From Cyclina sinensis (taxonomy: Eukaryota; Mollusca; Bivalvia; Venerida; Veneridae): a stretch of 64,000 nucleotides of DNA. The notes beneath the pieces are model-generated. The model was given only the letters and a program-made list of their open reading frames with translations. It was not told the DNA's origin and made no database searches. Made by a program: the position numbers and the translations under genes. The stretch covers positions 22,752,977-22,816,976 of the forward strand of contig JAAONU010000010.1 in assembly GCA_012932295.1 (NCBI GenBank), in the 5' to 3' direction. Positions 13,901-24,576 of the stretch are shown here, in pieces (the stretch's first letter is position 1; each line of letters begins with the position of its first letter).

Positions 13901-14346
13901 CTTAATGACCTACTTAAAAGACCAATCAGATTGGATCTACTTAATGTCCTACTTAATAGACCAATCAAATTTTTGGTGGAAAACGAGATATAATGGCGAA
14001 TGGACATAAACTCTAATTTCAACGGTCACATTTCTTAAACTGCTTTTGAAAATGCTAAGTGGCAGTGTTTTTGCACTTGTAATTGGCGACTTTACACTCC
14101 TGTGATAATGGCTATTGTTCTACGTAAATGACCAGTGATAGGTTGTTGTTCTGAATAATTAAAAGCTTTTTTTTCTTCCTAACGGTTGAACCAACGCAGA
14201 ATATATCATGTTTCAATGTTTAACAATAAAAATATTTCCCAGCCCATCATATAAGTGATTGTATTACTGATTTGTTATTATTTCAGTACAAACTAATCGC
14301 CGAATTCACTAACGGAGCAGAATCAAACAGTGTACATTCCAGCTGA
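1845..14346 (+). CDS. Multi-exon gene, probable secreted protein of unknown function (gene model)
   Basis: The model is built from splice sites and reading frame. Exons: 1845-1973, 3010-3110, 4090-4114, 4515-4616, 4960-5025, 9217-9334, 10054-10162, 11061-11127, 13626-13744 and 14287-14346. Phases agree at 1973/3010, 4114/4515, 4616/4960, 5025/9217, 10162/11061, 11127/13626 and 13744/14287. They do not agree at 3110/4090 (if the preferred frame of exon 4090 is used) or at 9334/10054, so one or two exons may be missing. The protein has few Cys, N-glycosylation-type sites (NTT, NYT) and short motifs such as VHGIKCDVW, WYF, IPVRL, VDISPCF and SPFRI. From memory these resemble an invertebrate extracellular family (LVN1.2-like or LolA-like); this is a weak match. 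The signal-peptide exon was not found. Exon 3010 contains a frameshift, so the gene may be a pseudogene or the assembly may carry an error. A 2.9 kb minisatellite and a large family A repeat sit in its introns. Confidence 0.6.
2090..2430 (+). repeat. ~66-bp tandem repeat, about 5 copies
   Basis: Units contain TGATAAAC...CTTTGCAAGAAACC...TACTAGTACAGTTTATCGC, with starts near 2149, 2215, 2282, 2347 and 2414. It lies in the intron after exon 1845-1973. Short ORFs here on either strand are repeat by-products. Confidence 0.8.
3010..3110 (+). CDS. Exon 2 of the secreted-protein gene, with a 1-base frameshift
   Basis: Acceptor AACTTACAG leads in phase 0 from the previous exon into EWFEYEMRVGILLFAK, then TGA at 3058-3060. 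Dropping one base at 3058 restores an open frame (DGLTPLHREKRIEDYIT) to a clean donor ACAG|GTAATA at 3110. The two halves together look like one exon, so a 1-bp insertion is likely. Alternatively the exon ends at 3055 with donor GTGATG. Confidence 0.55.
3510..3640 (-). repeat. SINE derived from tRNA-Asp
   Basis: On the minus strand the sequence GCCTGTCACGCGGGAGA matches the anticodon arm of tRNA-Asp(GTC), followed by the B box GTTCGAATCCCG (complement near 3550-3562). The 3' body (TCTGGGTTGTGTATTCTAAGATGCA) is shared with the SINE at 19.8 kb. Confidence 0.7.
4090..4114 (+). CDS. 25-bp microexon of the secreted-protein gene
   Basis: The acceptor TTCTTTTTTGACAG and donor CAA|GTAAGT are both strong. 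One frame reads GQYIYEGQ and joins the next exon in phase 0 (RSVHGIKC). Another frame joins the previous exon in phase 1 and uses a second AG of the next exon. The first reading fits the pattern around VHGI better. Confidence 0.5.
4515..4616 (+). CDS. Exon of the secreted-protein gene (VHGIKCDVW)
   Basis: 34 open codons run from acceptor GTTAAAAG to donor GCG|GTATGT. The reading includes VHGIKCDVW, an Asp/Trp-Pro stretch, an NTT glycosylation-type site and WYFAA at the end. Phase 0 on both sides. Confidence 0.65.
4960..5025 (+). CDS. Exon of the secreted-protein gene (IPVRL)
   Basis: Acceptor CTTTTCTTCCAG opens a phase 0 frame, SEYMTVTTSMSIPVRLKLR, up to donor TTG|GTGCGT. An earlier donor CCA|GTAAGA at 4999 is also possible. 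The longer form keeps the PVR motif with basic residues and joins the exon at 9217 in phase. Confidence 0.55.
5719..8615 (+). repeat. 17-bp minisatellite, about 2.9 kb
   Basis: The unit is TGAATGTTTGAGCCAGC with variants (CCTTC, CCAAC, AGCTTCA). Copies are near identical from 5720 to about 6700 and become divergent with indels towards 8600. It lies in the intron between exons 4960 and 9217. Minus-strand ORFs rich in AQTFSWLKH are translations of the repeat. Confidence 0.95.
9217..9334 (+). CDS. Exon of the secreted-protein gene (VDISPCF)
   Basis: Acceptor TTTTTACAG|GCA and donor CCAA|GTGAGG enclose 39 codons plus one base. The reading ADYTYNIYDY...VDISPCFNYT contains one Cys and an NYT site. 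It joins 5025 in phase 0. Its phase 1 exit does not match the exon at 10054, so a further exon or an error lies between. The open frame upstream to 9010 is intronic chance. Confidence 0.55.
9335..10053 (+). other. Intron, nothing recognised
   Basis: AT-rich sequence with no repeat family or exon recognised. It should be searched for the missing exon needed to convert phase 1 to phase 2. Confidence 0.4.
10054..10162 (+). CDS. Exon of the secreted-protein gene (SPFRITNLQ)
   Basis: Acceptor TTATCTTTCAG and donor CTGCAG|GTATGT. 36 codons in phase 2 to 0 end in HPFSPFRITNLQ. The next exon continues directly in frame. Confidence 0.6.
11061..11127 (+). CDS. Exon of the secreted-protein gene
   Basis: Acceptor AATGGTTTCAG and donor GTTG|GTAAGT. 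The frame reads VDYTDDNDTSVIFTLLDRAP (acidic, then a beta-strand-like segment), phase 0 to 1, matching both neighbours. Confidence 0.7.
11368..13576 (+). repeat. Family A interspersed repeat, copy A1 (2.2 kb)
   Basis: It starts at GTGCTCAGGTGAGC, then a (CCGT)n tract at 11405-11450. Units of about 165 bp follow (cctagagtttagatatttggt... gtttgttcaaat) to about 12650. Units of about 150 bp with 'cacagggacctgtagagtgaaaac' run to 13480. It ends in CTCAGGTGAGCG and the palindrome GGGCCATCATGGCCC. The outer CTCAGGTGAGC of each end is the inverse of that in copies A2-A4. It lies in an intron. Confidence 0.8.
13626..13744 (+). CDS. Exon of the secreted-protein gene
   Basis: Acceptor TTTCTATAG and donor CACG|GTAACG bound two bases plus 39 codons (LDVFVSTITNAVNSEHLMIT). 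The phase 1 entry completes a Gly codon with the previous exon. Confidence 0.7.
14287..14346 (+). CDS. Terminal coding exon of the secreted-protein gene
   Basis: Acceptor TGTTATTATTTCAG. The phase 0 frame YKLIAEFTNGAESNSVHSS is closed by TGA at 14344. A polyadenylation signal AATAAA at about 15344 could end the transcript. No membrane anchor is seen, so a secreted product is more likely than an anchored one if this end is right. Confidence 0.5.
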   Translation, partial: YKLIAEFTNGAESNSVHSS

Positions 14347-17109
14347 TTCAAATGACTCTTTAAGTAAACCAAAACAACGTATGTATTTTAAGGACTCACT
14401 TCTACATTTACGAAATATGTCTGGTGGTTTTACAAATGTCAAAAGCATTTATTTAATTTTATCCTGCTGACGGCTAGTTTTGCATTTGTGACCATCTGTG
14501 CAGCCTGATCATGATCCGCACTGTTCACTATTCAGTCAGTATAACAACTAATACTCCTGTAAATAGTAATTGGTATTGAACATATTGAATCATGGACAAG
14601 TTCAAGAAATTACTAATCACAAAAATTACTACCTGTTTGTTTTTGAAGAGTTTATATGTTAAGACTAACATGATTGGGAAACATCACTTTAATATCTGAA
14701 TAGCCTAAATAGCACTTAAACAAAGAACAAACACACACACAAGGAAAATATTAAAACAGAACTTTTGAGATTTGCAGCCGCAATTTTTAAAGTTGATTTT
14801 CTGATCCCCTTTTAACGAATTCTAAGTGCCGCGAGCAATTCGACCGGTTTCATGGTTTAGCAAAGGTAACTGGTGAATATTTAGCACAATGATTTGTTTT
14901 AACTTTAGTTCTCCATTGCTTTATGAAACTGTGAGACTGAAACTTGTTTAACACTCTTACCAGTCTAACAGACACATGTTATGTTTACATTTGTTTTATT
15001 GCTCTTACATATGTTCATGTTTCAGAGCCAGACTTTCTATAGACCTATGGTTGGCCATTGTTTGGCATAAAGACCAATGGATACATGATGGCAACGATAT
15101 ACCAAGAGAATGAACATTTCTTTAACCTAAAACAAAGCTTCAGTTATATGTTTTCTTGATGAATCTATCTTATTTATATTCATTAAATGGTTGATATTGC
15201 TGTGCACGACTCATGTTAGAGGAGACTGATGGTGCCATCTAATTGCTCGTTGAAATATTTCCCTATATCTCTACACAGGAGCTGATTCAACTATGAACGG
15301 TGAAAAATGAGCTTATAACAAATGGTAGCACTATTAGCTACAAATAAAGCTGCACTATGTTTAAAACTCCTGGATTCTCTACTTACTGAGTAATTTATTG
15401 AACACCACTATTGAAGTATTAGTCCCTGTGAACATGACATTTGGCAGGGTACAAAATAGGACGTATCTTTACATGCCCAACCATCCAACGGATTTTGAAT
15501 GTCCAGGAAGCACTTTTACAGGGAGAGTGATCACGTGACCATTTGTTTTGATAGAGTTTAGGAACAAATTGGGGATGGTATGATCAAAACAGATATAAGC
15601 AAAGCCTTCATACAAAGCATCTGTACTCATAAATATTTTTTGTTATTTTTTTTTCCACTTCAAACGGCATAATAATGACTAAAAGTCAAGCAAAGTTATG
15701 CAAAAAGGCTTTAACTGGCATTTTTTTTATTAAAGTGAGAGAATTCAAGACTTTCATGGCATTTTTTAAATTTTAACTGTATGTTTTTTGTTGTTTTTTT
15801 TAAGACTCTTGCTTCTGTAGTTAATATACTGATAATTTCCATGCAATGGAATGGCTAAAGTCATATGCATTTACAAATGCAGTGAAAACACCAAACAATT
15901 TAATTTTCTGGAAAAAATTGCATTCTTGTTGCAAAATTTGACATACACAGTCATTTCATATTCAACAATGAAGAAATGGCTGCCAGAAGTAATATTTACA
16001 CACTAGTTCCTAGTTGTAACTTTATTAGGAACAATTAGTTAATAAAAATTCATGTATTGTGTCAGGTATGTATTCTCTGATTATTTACAGCCTATATACC
16101 AACCATGACCATGAAGTGTTTAAAGAATTAATGAATATTAATGAATATTTCTGTAGGATTTACATGTACTGTTCTAAGGTTATTTTATTTAAAATTTATA
16201 ATATTACTAGCGCATTAAACACCCAGTCATAATCGGAAATGGATTGTTGGTTTATACAGTAGATGTAGATGTATTATTGCATCTATTTTGAATTTGGGTC
16301 CACTCAAGTTGTCGGGCCAGGCCAAACCACAGCTGCTTGTTTAGAGGTTATTTAAATTAACTTATTAACTTTTTCCCTTTGCACATACAATACCATATTA
16401 TAAATACAAAATGACAATGTCAAAATGTAAACAATAAAATATTTTCCACAATTTAAAACAAAGATTGTAGATTTAGACCTTGAAAAAGTTTTATGGGTAG
16501 TTCATATGCAGACTAAATATTCAAATAACCTCTAGGCAAGCACGCGTGGTCCGAACACCAAATGAAGTCGGTATCGGTGATATATTAAATTACTTAGTAG
16601 TTTATACACTGTACTATTGCATTCTTTAGGAGCGATACAGTCACTGCCAGGTCAATTTTTTCAGCCAATTTATTAATTCCATTCTTTGGTTATCCAAATC
16701 CTAACAGTCCAGTAGGAAAGGTTTTGTAATAAAGTTTTTATTGCAAGTAGCACGTCACACTGGGTCTATATTTGAGATATATTTTACCAACATTGACTCG
16801 CAGGTGACTCAATCCTAGATCTATTAATCTAGTGATATTACATCCATCCAGCTGTTTTTTGAATACATATTTGGGGGTTTCATGCTAATCTTGAAATTAT
16901 TATATGTATTTTTGAAAAGCGTATTTTCAGTGGACTTTTTTCTTTCATTAATGATCTGGCGTCTGACGATAGACTTTAATTCTGAGGGTGTATACGGCAG
17001 CCTAGTGGTGATGTTGGGCAGGCTCAACCCCTGTTGGCAGCTCCATCTGCTCGCTCATGGCCTTGTGGTTTTAGACAAGATTTGTTAAGTCTTCGCTCTC
17101 TAACTTACA
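14347..17109. other. No gene seen
   Basis: AT-rich sequence, possibly beginning with the 3' UTR of the upstream gene. AATAAA motifs occur on the plus strand near 15344, 16431 and 16728. No repeat family or convincing exon was recognised. Confidence 0.4.
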
Positions 17110-19145
17110 TAAAAATAAATTGTCCCCCGGGGGGAGGCTATTAATGATCTCAGGGGCATAGTTTGTACAAAACTGGTAGAAAAGCTCTAGCTGATCTAAG
17201 CTCTAGGTCTAGTTGTTTTCATATACACATATATATTTCCAAAGTTTTCCCTATATAAGCCTATGTAAAAAACAATAGCACCGCTGGGCGGAGCATTATA
17301 TGCCCGAAGGGTGTTTTTTCTAATCATGATACATTTGTGATATAAGGGAGGAAACCTTAGGCTTTAAACGTAAATGATTTGCTTTAAATTTTGAATTTTT
17401 CTACCTTTGACCTACTGACCCCAAAATTAATAGGGATCATTCATTCAATATGTGCAACCATTATATGAATTTTGAAGTTTCTATGACAAATGGTTGTCGG
17501 GTTACAGAGTGTAAATGATTCTAGACATTTAGGTCTCTGTAACCCTGACCTTTGACATACTGACCCCAAAATCAATTAGGTGTCATTCACTCAATGTGTG
17601 CAACAATTATATGAATTTTGAAGTCTCTATGAAAAATGGTTGTCGAGTTAGAGTGTAAATGAATCTAAACATTTCGGTCACTGTGACCTGACCTTTGACC
17701 CAAAATGTTTACGGGTCATCCACTCAATGTGTGCAATCACGATATAAAGTTTGAAGTCTCTATAACAAATGATTGTCAAGTTACATGGCGGAAATAGTTT
17801 TCAATGTTAAGGTCACTATGACATTGACCTTTGACCTACTGACGCCAAAATCAATAGGGGTCATTTACTCAATGAGTGGAACCATTATATGAATTTTGAA
17901 GTCTCTAAGACAAATGGTTGTTGAGTTACAGAGTGTAAATGTTTCTAAACTTTTCGGTCACTGTGAACTTGAACATTGACATACTGAGCCCAAACTGTAG
18001 AGGTCATCCACTCATTGTAAGCAATCATGATATAAAATTTGAAGTCTCTATAACAGTTGATTGTCTAGTTACATGGCAGAAATAGTTTTCAATGTTAAGG
18101 TCTGTGTGACCTTGACCATTGACTTACTGACCCCAAAATCAATAGTGGTCATTCACTCAATGTGTGGAACCATTATATGAAATTTGATGCTCTAAAACAA
18201 ATGGTTGTTGACTTGGAGTGTGTAAATGATTCGAAACATTTCGGTCACATTGACCTTGACCTTTGACATACTGACCCCAAAATCAATAGGTGTCATTTAC
18301 TCAATGTGCAAACATTTTATGAATTTTGAAGTCTCTACGAAAAATGGTTGTCGAGGTACAGAGTGTAAATGATTCTAAACATTTACGTCTCTTTAACCCA
18401 GACCTTTAACCTACTGACCCCAAAATGTTTACGGGTGATCCACTCAATGTGTGCAATCACGATATAAAGTTTGATGTCTCTATATCAAACCATTGTCAAG
18501 TTACATGGCAGAAATAGTTTTCAATGTAAAGGTCACTGTGACATTGACCTTTCACCTACTGACCCCAAAATCAATAGGGGTCATTCACTCAATGTGTGCA
18601 ACCATTGTATGAATTTTGAAGTCTCTAAGACAAATGGTTGTTGAGTTACAGAGTGCAAATGATTCTAAACATTTCGGTCACTTTGACCTTGACTTTTGAC
18701 CCCAAAATGTATAGGGGTCATCCTATCAATGTGTGCAATCATGATAAAAAGTTTATAGTCTCTATAACAAATGATTTTTGAGTTACATGGCAGAAATGGT
18801 TTTTAATGTTAAGGTCTTTGTGACCTTGAACTTTGAGCTACTGACTCCAAAATCGATTAGGGTCATCCACTCAAAGTGGGCAATAATCACGTGAAGGTAA
18901 AAGACAGTGAAAAAGTACTCAAGTTATTCTCCAGAAACCAAATTGACGGACGGACGACCTGGACCATAACATAATACGCCCCCTTCGGGCATATAACAAT
19001 GAACCCCTGGACAAAGCCATTTGAGAACCAAGGGGGCATAATTTGAGCAATCTTAGTAAAGGATCTCTAGTTGAATTTATATGCAGTATATAGCTAGGCC
19101 TTGTGGTTTCAGACAAGATGATTTTCAAAGTTTTTCCTTCCTGTA
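17110..19145 (-). repeat. Family A-like fragment split by a family C insertion
   Basis: Sequence typical of family A bodies (GGGGCATAGTTTGTAC, 'ttccctatataagcctatgtaaaa') ends near 17282. It resumes at about 18997 ('gggggcataatttgagcaatctt... ttgtggtttcagacaagatg'). Between lies the element at 17283-18996. Confidence 0.55.
17283..18996 (+). repeat. Family C repeat, copy C1
   Basis: The left end is ATTATATGCCCGAAGGG and the right end ACGCCCCCTTCGGGCATAT, an imperfect inverted pair. The body is about nine units of ~145 bp with 'tgaccttgacctttgacctactgaccccaaaat'. A GACGGACGACC tract precedes the right end. The minus ORF at 18919-19128 is a by-product. Confidence 0.75.
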
Positions 19146-19798
19146 ACTATAATAACCAGAGTTCTAATTGGAAATCAATTTTTTTAACGACAACACGAAC
19201 AAAGAATAGTTTTTTCATAAATGATTTTATTAATTACAAAAAAAAATGTGAAAAGGAGTTTACATTTAAATAATCAAGCAATAACATATCAATATCCTGA
19301 CTCAGTGATATGGTAAGGCCTTTACAATGACTTACAATAGTTTTGCATTTTGTATTGTGAAAAATATATCAATGTAAAAGCAAAATAAAACTGACTAACA
19401 CAAACAATATTTGTTACTTTCAACAATGTTCAAAATACCTACAAGACTTGCTACTTGTGCAAATCTCACTATATCTCGTGACAGCAGATAAGATGTCGAG
19501 AAGACTCTCTTGTATAATATCAAATGCTTTACAGAATTACTTCAATATGATGATAAATTTTATCATGCATGTTTTTTGTACAATATGATACCATGATTAT
19601 CCAACTTGGACTTTAACTGAAAAAACGTTTAATACAAAGAAGAAAAGACCATGTGTACTAATGAATGGGTGAAATTTGTCCATATATCTATTTACTGCCA
19701 ATCATGATTTTCACAATGCATTCAATACTTTCACAGTAAAGAGGGGATGTGTTACGGTCCTATAATTCTATATAAACAACCCCTGACAACTGTGTCAG

Positions 19799-19910
19799 GG
19801 AAATGAAATTGGCTCAGTGGTTAGTGCTGGTCTTCAATGTTCTAAAATCAGAGTTCGAATCCAGCTCTGGGTTTTATATTCTAAGATGCACTGCATCTTT
19901 CTGTTAAGGA
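19799..19910 (+). repeat. tRNA-derived SINE
   Basis: A box TGGCTCAGTGG (19813-19823) and B box GTTCGAATCC (about 19853-19862). The body CTCTGGGTTTTATATTCTAAGATGCA is shared with the minus-strand SINE at 3.5 kb. A CA microsatellite follows at 19987-20020. Confidence 0.75.
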
Positions 19911-20605
19911 CTTTTTTGTTGAGTATGAATATTTACAAACACAATTAGATATCTATGCTCTTCAATAACTGAAAACACATTTTACAATAAAACACGCACA
20001 CACACACACGCACACACACATCCACTGAACACTGAATCTAACATACCACCAGATACATTTACTTTTAACAAAATGCTCTTCAACAATATCATCTATATAC
20101 AAATTATATAACAGAAAATGGCTTGCAAATTTTCTACACATGAAATCATAAAAAATACAGTAGTGAGTAAAGTAATTTCATCCCGGTTATACAATGGGGG
20201 AACCTCTACATACAAACTGATCCAAAACTAGTACATGCGAGATAAGACATGAGGTTACTGTAATAACCTATACAAATATATTCATGTATATATTTATACA
20301 TAGCTATGGCAATATTTATGTATCAAATGATACAGCAGCACCTGGCCCAGTGGGCCTATAAGTTACCCTCACATAGATAATCTTATATGAGATGTTAGAA
20401 ATACAAAAAAAAAACCGTCTTAAGACTCCACACTCAACTATATGTAACTTATATCTTCTCGCCAATCACAGTGCGAGAAGCAAACCGTGATATACTTTTT
20501 ACAGTCGAGCTAGAAATATAACGGATTATCTGCTTCACTATAATAGTATAATTTTGAAATACATTTCTTGCAAATTTCATTCTAAATATCACAAAAAGAA
20601 GAAAG

Positions 20606-23600
20606 ACAAGAGGGCCATGATGGCCCTGGATCGCTCACCTGAGTACTTTGGCTGTAGGTTTGCTGTTAAGCAGTATTTCATTTTTTAATTGAAAATATGT
20701 AAGTGCCTACAAACCAAATATGTAAAATATCAGTCAATAAATAAAGGCTCTACGACAGAAAGTAGAAATACCTTTTATAAGCTATGGTGACCTTGACCTT
20801 GACCCAGTGACCTCAAACCGTACCCATGGGTAGAGGTTCATGCAAGGAACCTCTATACTGAATATCAAAGATATTGGTCTATAAACGAAGGCTCTATGAG
20901 GTACAGTAGATAAATCTACTTTTAGCCTCCGTGACCTTTAACCTAATCCAATAATTTGAAAAAGCTTGATAAAGCTTGCTTCATGCCAAATTTTAAAATC
21001 TAGGTCTTGTGGTTTCAGACAAGAAGATTTTTTAAGATTTTCTTCTATATTGTTGTTTAAAATTTGTGACCCCTCGGGCGGGGCCAATAGTGACCCGAGG
21101 GACATTTTTCTAACAAACTTGGTAGAGGTCCACTAGACAATGCTACACACCAAATATCTAAGCTCTATAACTTACGGTTTCTGACAAGAAGATTTTTTTA
21201 GATTTTCTTATATAACTCTATGTAAAACTAGTGGCCCCTGGGGCGGGGCCATTTTTTACCCAGAGGCCAGGATTTGTACAAACTTGGTAGAGGTCCACTA
21301 GACAATGCTACTCACCAAATATCTAAGCTCTATAACTTACGGTTTCTGATAAGAAGATTTTTTTAAGATTTTCCTATATAACTCTATGTAAAACAAGTGA
21401 CCCCCGAGGCGGGGCCATTTTTGACCCAGAGGCCAGGATTTGAACAAACTTGGTAGAGGTCCACTAGACAATGCTACATACTAAATATCTTTACTGTAGG
21501 CCTTCTTGTTTCTGACAAGAAGATTTTTTTAGTTTTTCCTATATAACTCTATGTAAAACAAGTGACCCCGGGGTGGGGCATTTTTGACCCAGAGGACAGG
21601 ATTTGAACAAACTTGGTAGAGGTCCACTAGACAATGCTACATACCAAATATCTTTACTGTAGGCCTTCTTGTTTCTGACAAGAAGATTTTTTTAGTTTTT
21701 CCTATATAACTCTATGTAAAACAAGTGACCCCGGGGCGGGGCATTTTTGACCCAGAGGACAGGATTTGAACAAGCTTGGTAGAGGTCCACTAGACAATGC
21801 TACACACCAAATATCTTTACTGTAGGCCTTCTTGTTTCTGACAAGAAGATTTTTTTAGTTTTTCCTTTATAACTCTATGTAAAACAAGTGACCCCGGGGC
21901 GGGCCATTTTTGACCCAGAGGCCAGGATTTGAACAAACTTGGTAGAGGTTCACTAGACAATGCTACATACCAAATATCTTAACTCTAGGCCTTGTGGTTT
22001 CTGACAAGAAGATTTTTTTAGTTTTTCCTATATAACTCTATGTAAAACAAGTGACCCCAGGGCAGGGCATTTTTGACCCAGAGGACAGGATTTGAACAAA
22101 CTTGGTAGAGGTCCACTAGACAATGCAACACACCAAATATCTAAGCTCTATAACTTACGGTTTCTGACAAGAAGATTTTTAAAGATTTTCCTATATAACT
22201 CTATGTAAAACTAGTGGCCCCTGGGGCGGGGTCATTTTTGACCCAGAGGCCAGGATTTGAACAAACTTGGTAGAGGTCCACTAGACAATGCTACACACCA
22301 AATATCTAAGCTCTATAACTTACGGTTTCTGACAAGAAGATTTTTTTAAGATTTTCCTATATAACTCTATGTAAAACTAGTGGCCCCTGGGGCGGGGCCA
22401 TTTTTGACCCAGAGGCCAGGATTTGAACAAACTTGGTAGAGGTCCACTAGACAATGCTACACACTAAATATCTAAGCTCTATAACTTACGGTTTCTGACA
22501 AGAAGATTTTTTAAGATTTTCCTATATAACTCTATGTAAAACTAGTGGCCCCTGGGGCGGGGCCATTTTTGACCCAGAGGCCAGGATTTGAACAAACTTG
22601 GTAGAGGTCCACTAGACAATGCTACACACTAAATATCTAAGCTCTATAACTTACGGTTTCTGACATGAAGATTTTTTAAGATTTTCCTATATAACTCTAT
22701 GTAAAACTAGTGGCCCCTGGGGCGGGGCCATTTTTGACCCAGAAGACAGGATTTGAACAAACTTGGTAGAGGTCCACTAGACAATGCTACACACCAAATA
22801 TCTAAGCTCTATAACTTACGGTTTCTGACAAGAAGATTTTTTTAAGATTTTCCTATATAACTCTATGTAAAACTAGTGGCCCCTGGGGCGGGGCCATTTT
22901 GACCCAGAGGACAGGATTTGAACAAACTTGGTAGAGGTCCACTAAACAATGCTACACACCAAATATCTAAGCTCTATAACTTAAGGTTTCTGACAGGAGA
23001 TTTTTAAAGATTTTCCTCTATAACTCTATGTAAAACTAGTGGCCCCTGGGGCGGGGTCATTTTTGACCCAGAGGCCAGGATTTGAACAAACTTGGTAGAG
23101 GTCCACTAGACAATGCTACACACCAAATATCTAAGCTCTATGACTTACGGTTTCTGACAAGAAGATTTTTTAAAGATTTTCCTATATAACTCTATGTAAA
23201 ACAAGTGACCCCCGGGGCAGGGCCATTTTTCACCCAGAGGCCATGATTTGAACAAACTTGGTAGAGGTCCACTAGACAATGCTACATACCAAATATCTTT
23301 ACTGTAGGCCTTCTTGTTTCTGACAAGAAGATTTTTTTAGTTTTTCCTATATAACTCTATGTAAAACTAGTGGCCCCTGGGGCGGGGCCATTTTTGACCC
23401 AGAAGACAGGATTTGAACAAACTTGGTAGAGGTCCACTAGACAATGCTACACACCAAATATCTGAGCTCTATAACTTACGGTTTCTGACAAGAAGATTTT
23501 TTTAAGATTTTCCTATATAACTCTATGTAAAACTAGTGGCCCCTGGGGCGGGGCCATTTTGACCCAGAGGACAGGATTTGAACAAACTTGGTAGAGGTCC

Positions 23601-24576
23601 ACTAGACAATGCTACACACCAAATATCTAAGCTCTATAACTTAAGGTTTCTGACAAGAAGATTTTTAAAGATTTTCCTATATAACTCTATGTAATACTAG
23701 TGGCCCCTGGGGCGGGGTCATTTTTGACCCAGAGGCCAGGATTTGAACAAACTTGGTAGAGGTCCACTAGACAATGCTACACACTAAATATCTAAGCTCT
23801 ATAACTTACGGTTTCTGACAAGAAGATTTTTTAAGATTTTCCTATATAACTCTATGTAAAACTAGTGGCCCCTGGGGCGGGGCCATTTTTGACCCAGAAG
23901 ACAGGATTTGAACAAACTTGGTAGAGGTCCACCAGACAATGCTACACACCAAATATCTAAGCTCTATAACTTACGGTTTCTGACAAGAAGATTTTTTAAA
24001 GATTTTCCTATATAACTATGTAAAACAAGTGATCCCCGGGGCAGGGCCATTTTTCACCCAGAGGCCATGATTTGAACAAACTTGGCAGAGGTCCACTAGA
24101 CAATGCTACATACCAAATATCTTAACTCTAGGCCTTGTGGTTTCTGACAAGAAGATTTTTAAGTTTTCCCTATATAACTCTATGTAAAATCATCTGACCC
24201 CTGAGGTGGGGTCAGTTTTGTCCCCAGGGACATAATTTGAACAAACTTGGTAGAGGTCCACTAGATGATGCTTCATACCAAATATCAAAGCTCCAGGCCT
24301 TGTGGTTTCGGAGAAGAAGATTTTTAAAGATCCAACTTATAAAATCTATTTTTAGCTCCAGTGAACCAGAAATGCAATGGACCAGAACCATTTGAACAAT
24401 CTTGGTAGAGCTTCATGCAAGGAACATCCCAGGCAAGTTTCATTAAATTTGCCCCATTGGTTTCAGAGGAGATGTCGTTTGAATGAAAAGTTGACGACGG
24501 ACGGACGGACTGACGGACGACGGACAAAGACCGATCAGAAAAGCTCACCCTGAGCACTTTGTGCTCAGGTGAGCTA
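20606..24576 (-). repeat. Family A interspersed repeat, copy A2 (4 kb)
   Basis: On the plus strand it begins ACAAGAGGGCCATGATGGCCC with CGCTCACCTGAG. It ends with GACGGACGGACGG and a terminal hairpin (AGCTCACCCTGAGCAC then GTGCTCAGGTGAGCT, 24542-24575). The order is the reverse of A1, so it is inverted relative to it. The core is the satellite at 21040-24190. Confidence 0.85.
21040..24190 (-). repeat. 165-bp satellite core of A2, about 19 copies
   Basis: Unit landmarks are GGGGCGGGGCCATTTTTGACCC, 'acaaacttggtagaggtccactagacaatg' (split motifs) and 'tatataactctatgtaaaac'. The GGCGGGGCCA landmark recurs at 22391, 22556 and 22721, exactly 165 apart. Two unit subtypes alternate (ACTAGTGGCCCC and ACAAGTGACCCC), indicating higher-order expansion. 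Confidence 0.9.

Noticed and set aside
21040..24190. Regularly spaced repeats considered as a CRISPR array
   Set aside because: Units are 165-bp tandem satellite with no unique spacers, in a eukaryotic genome.
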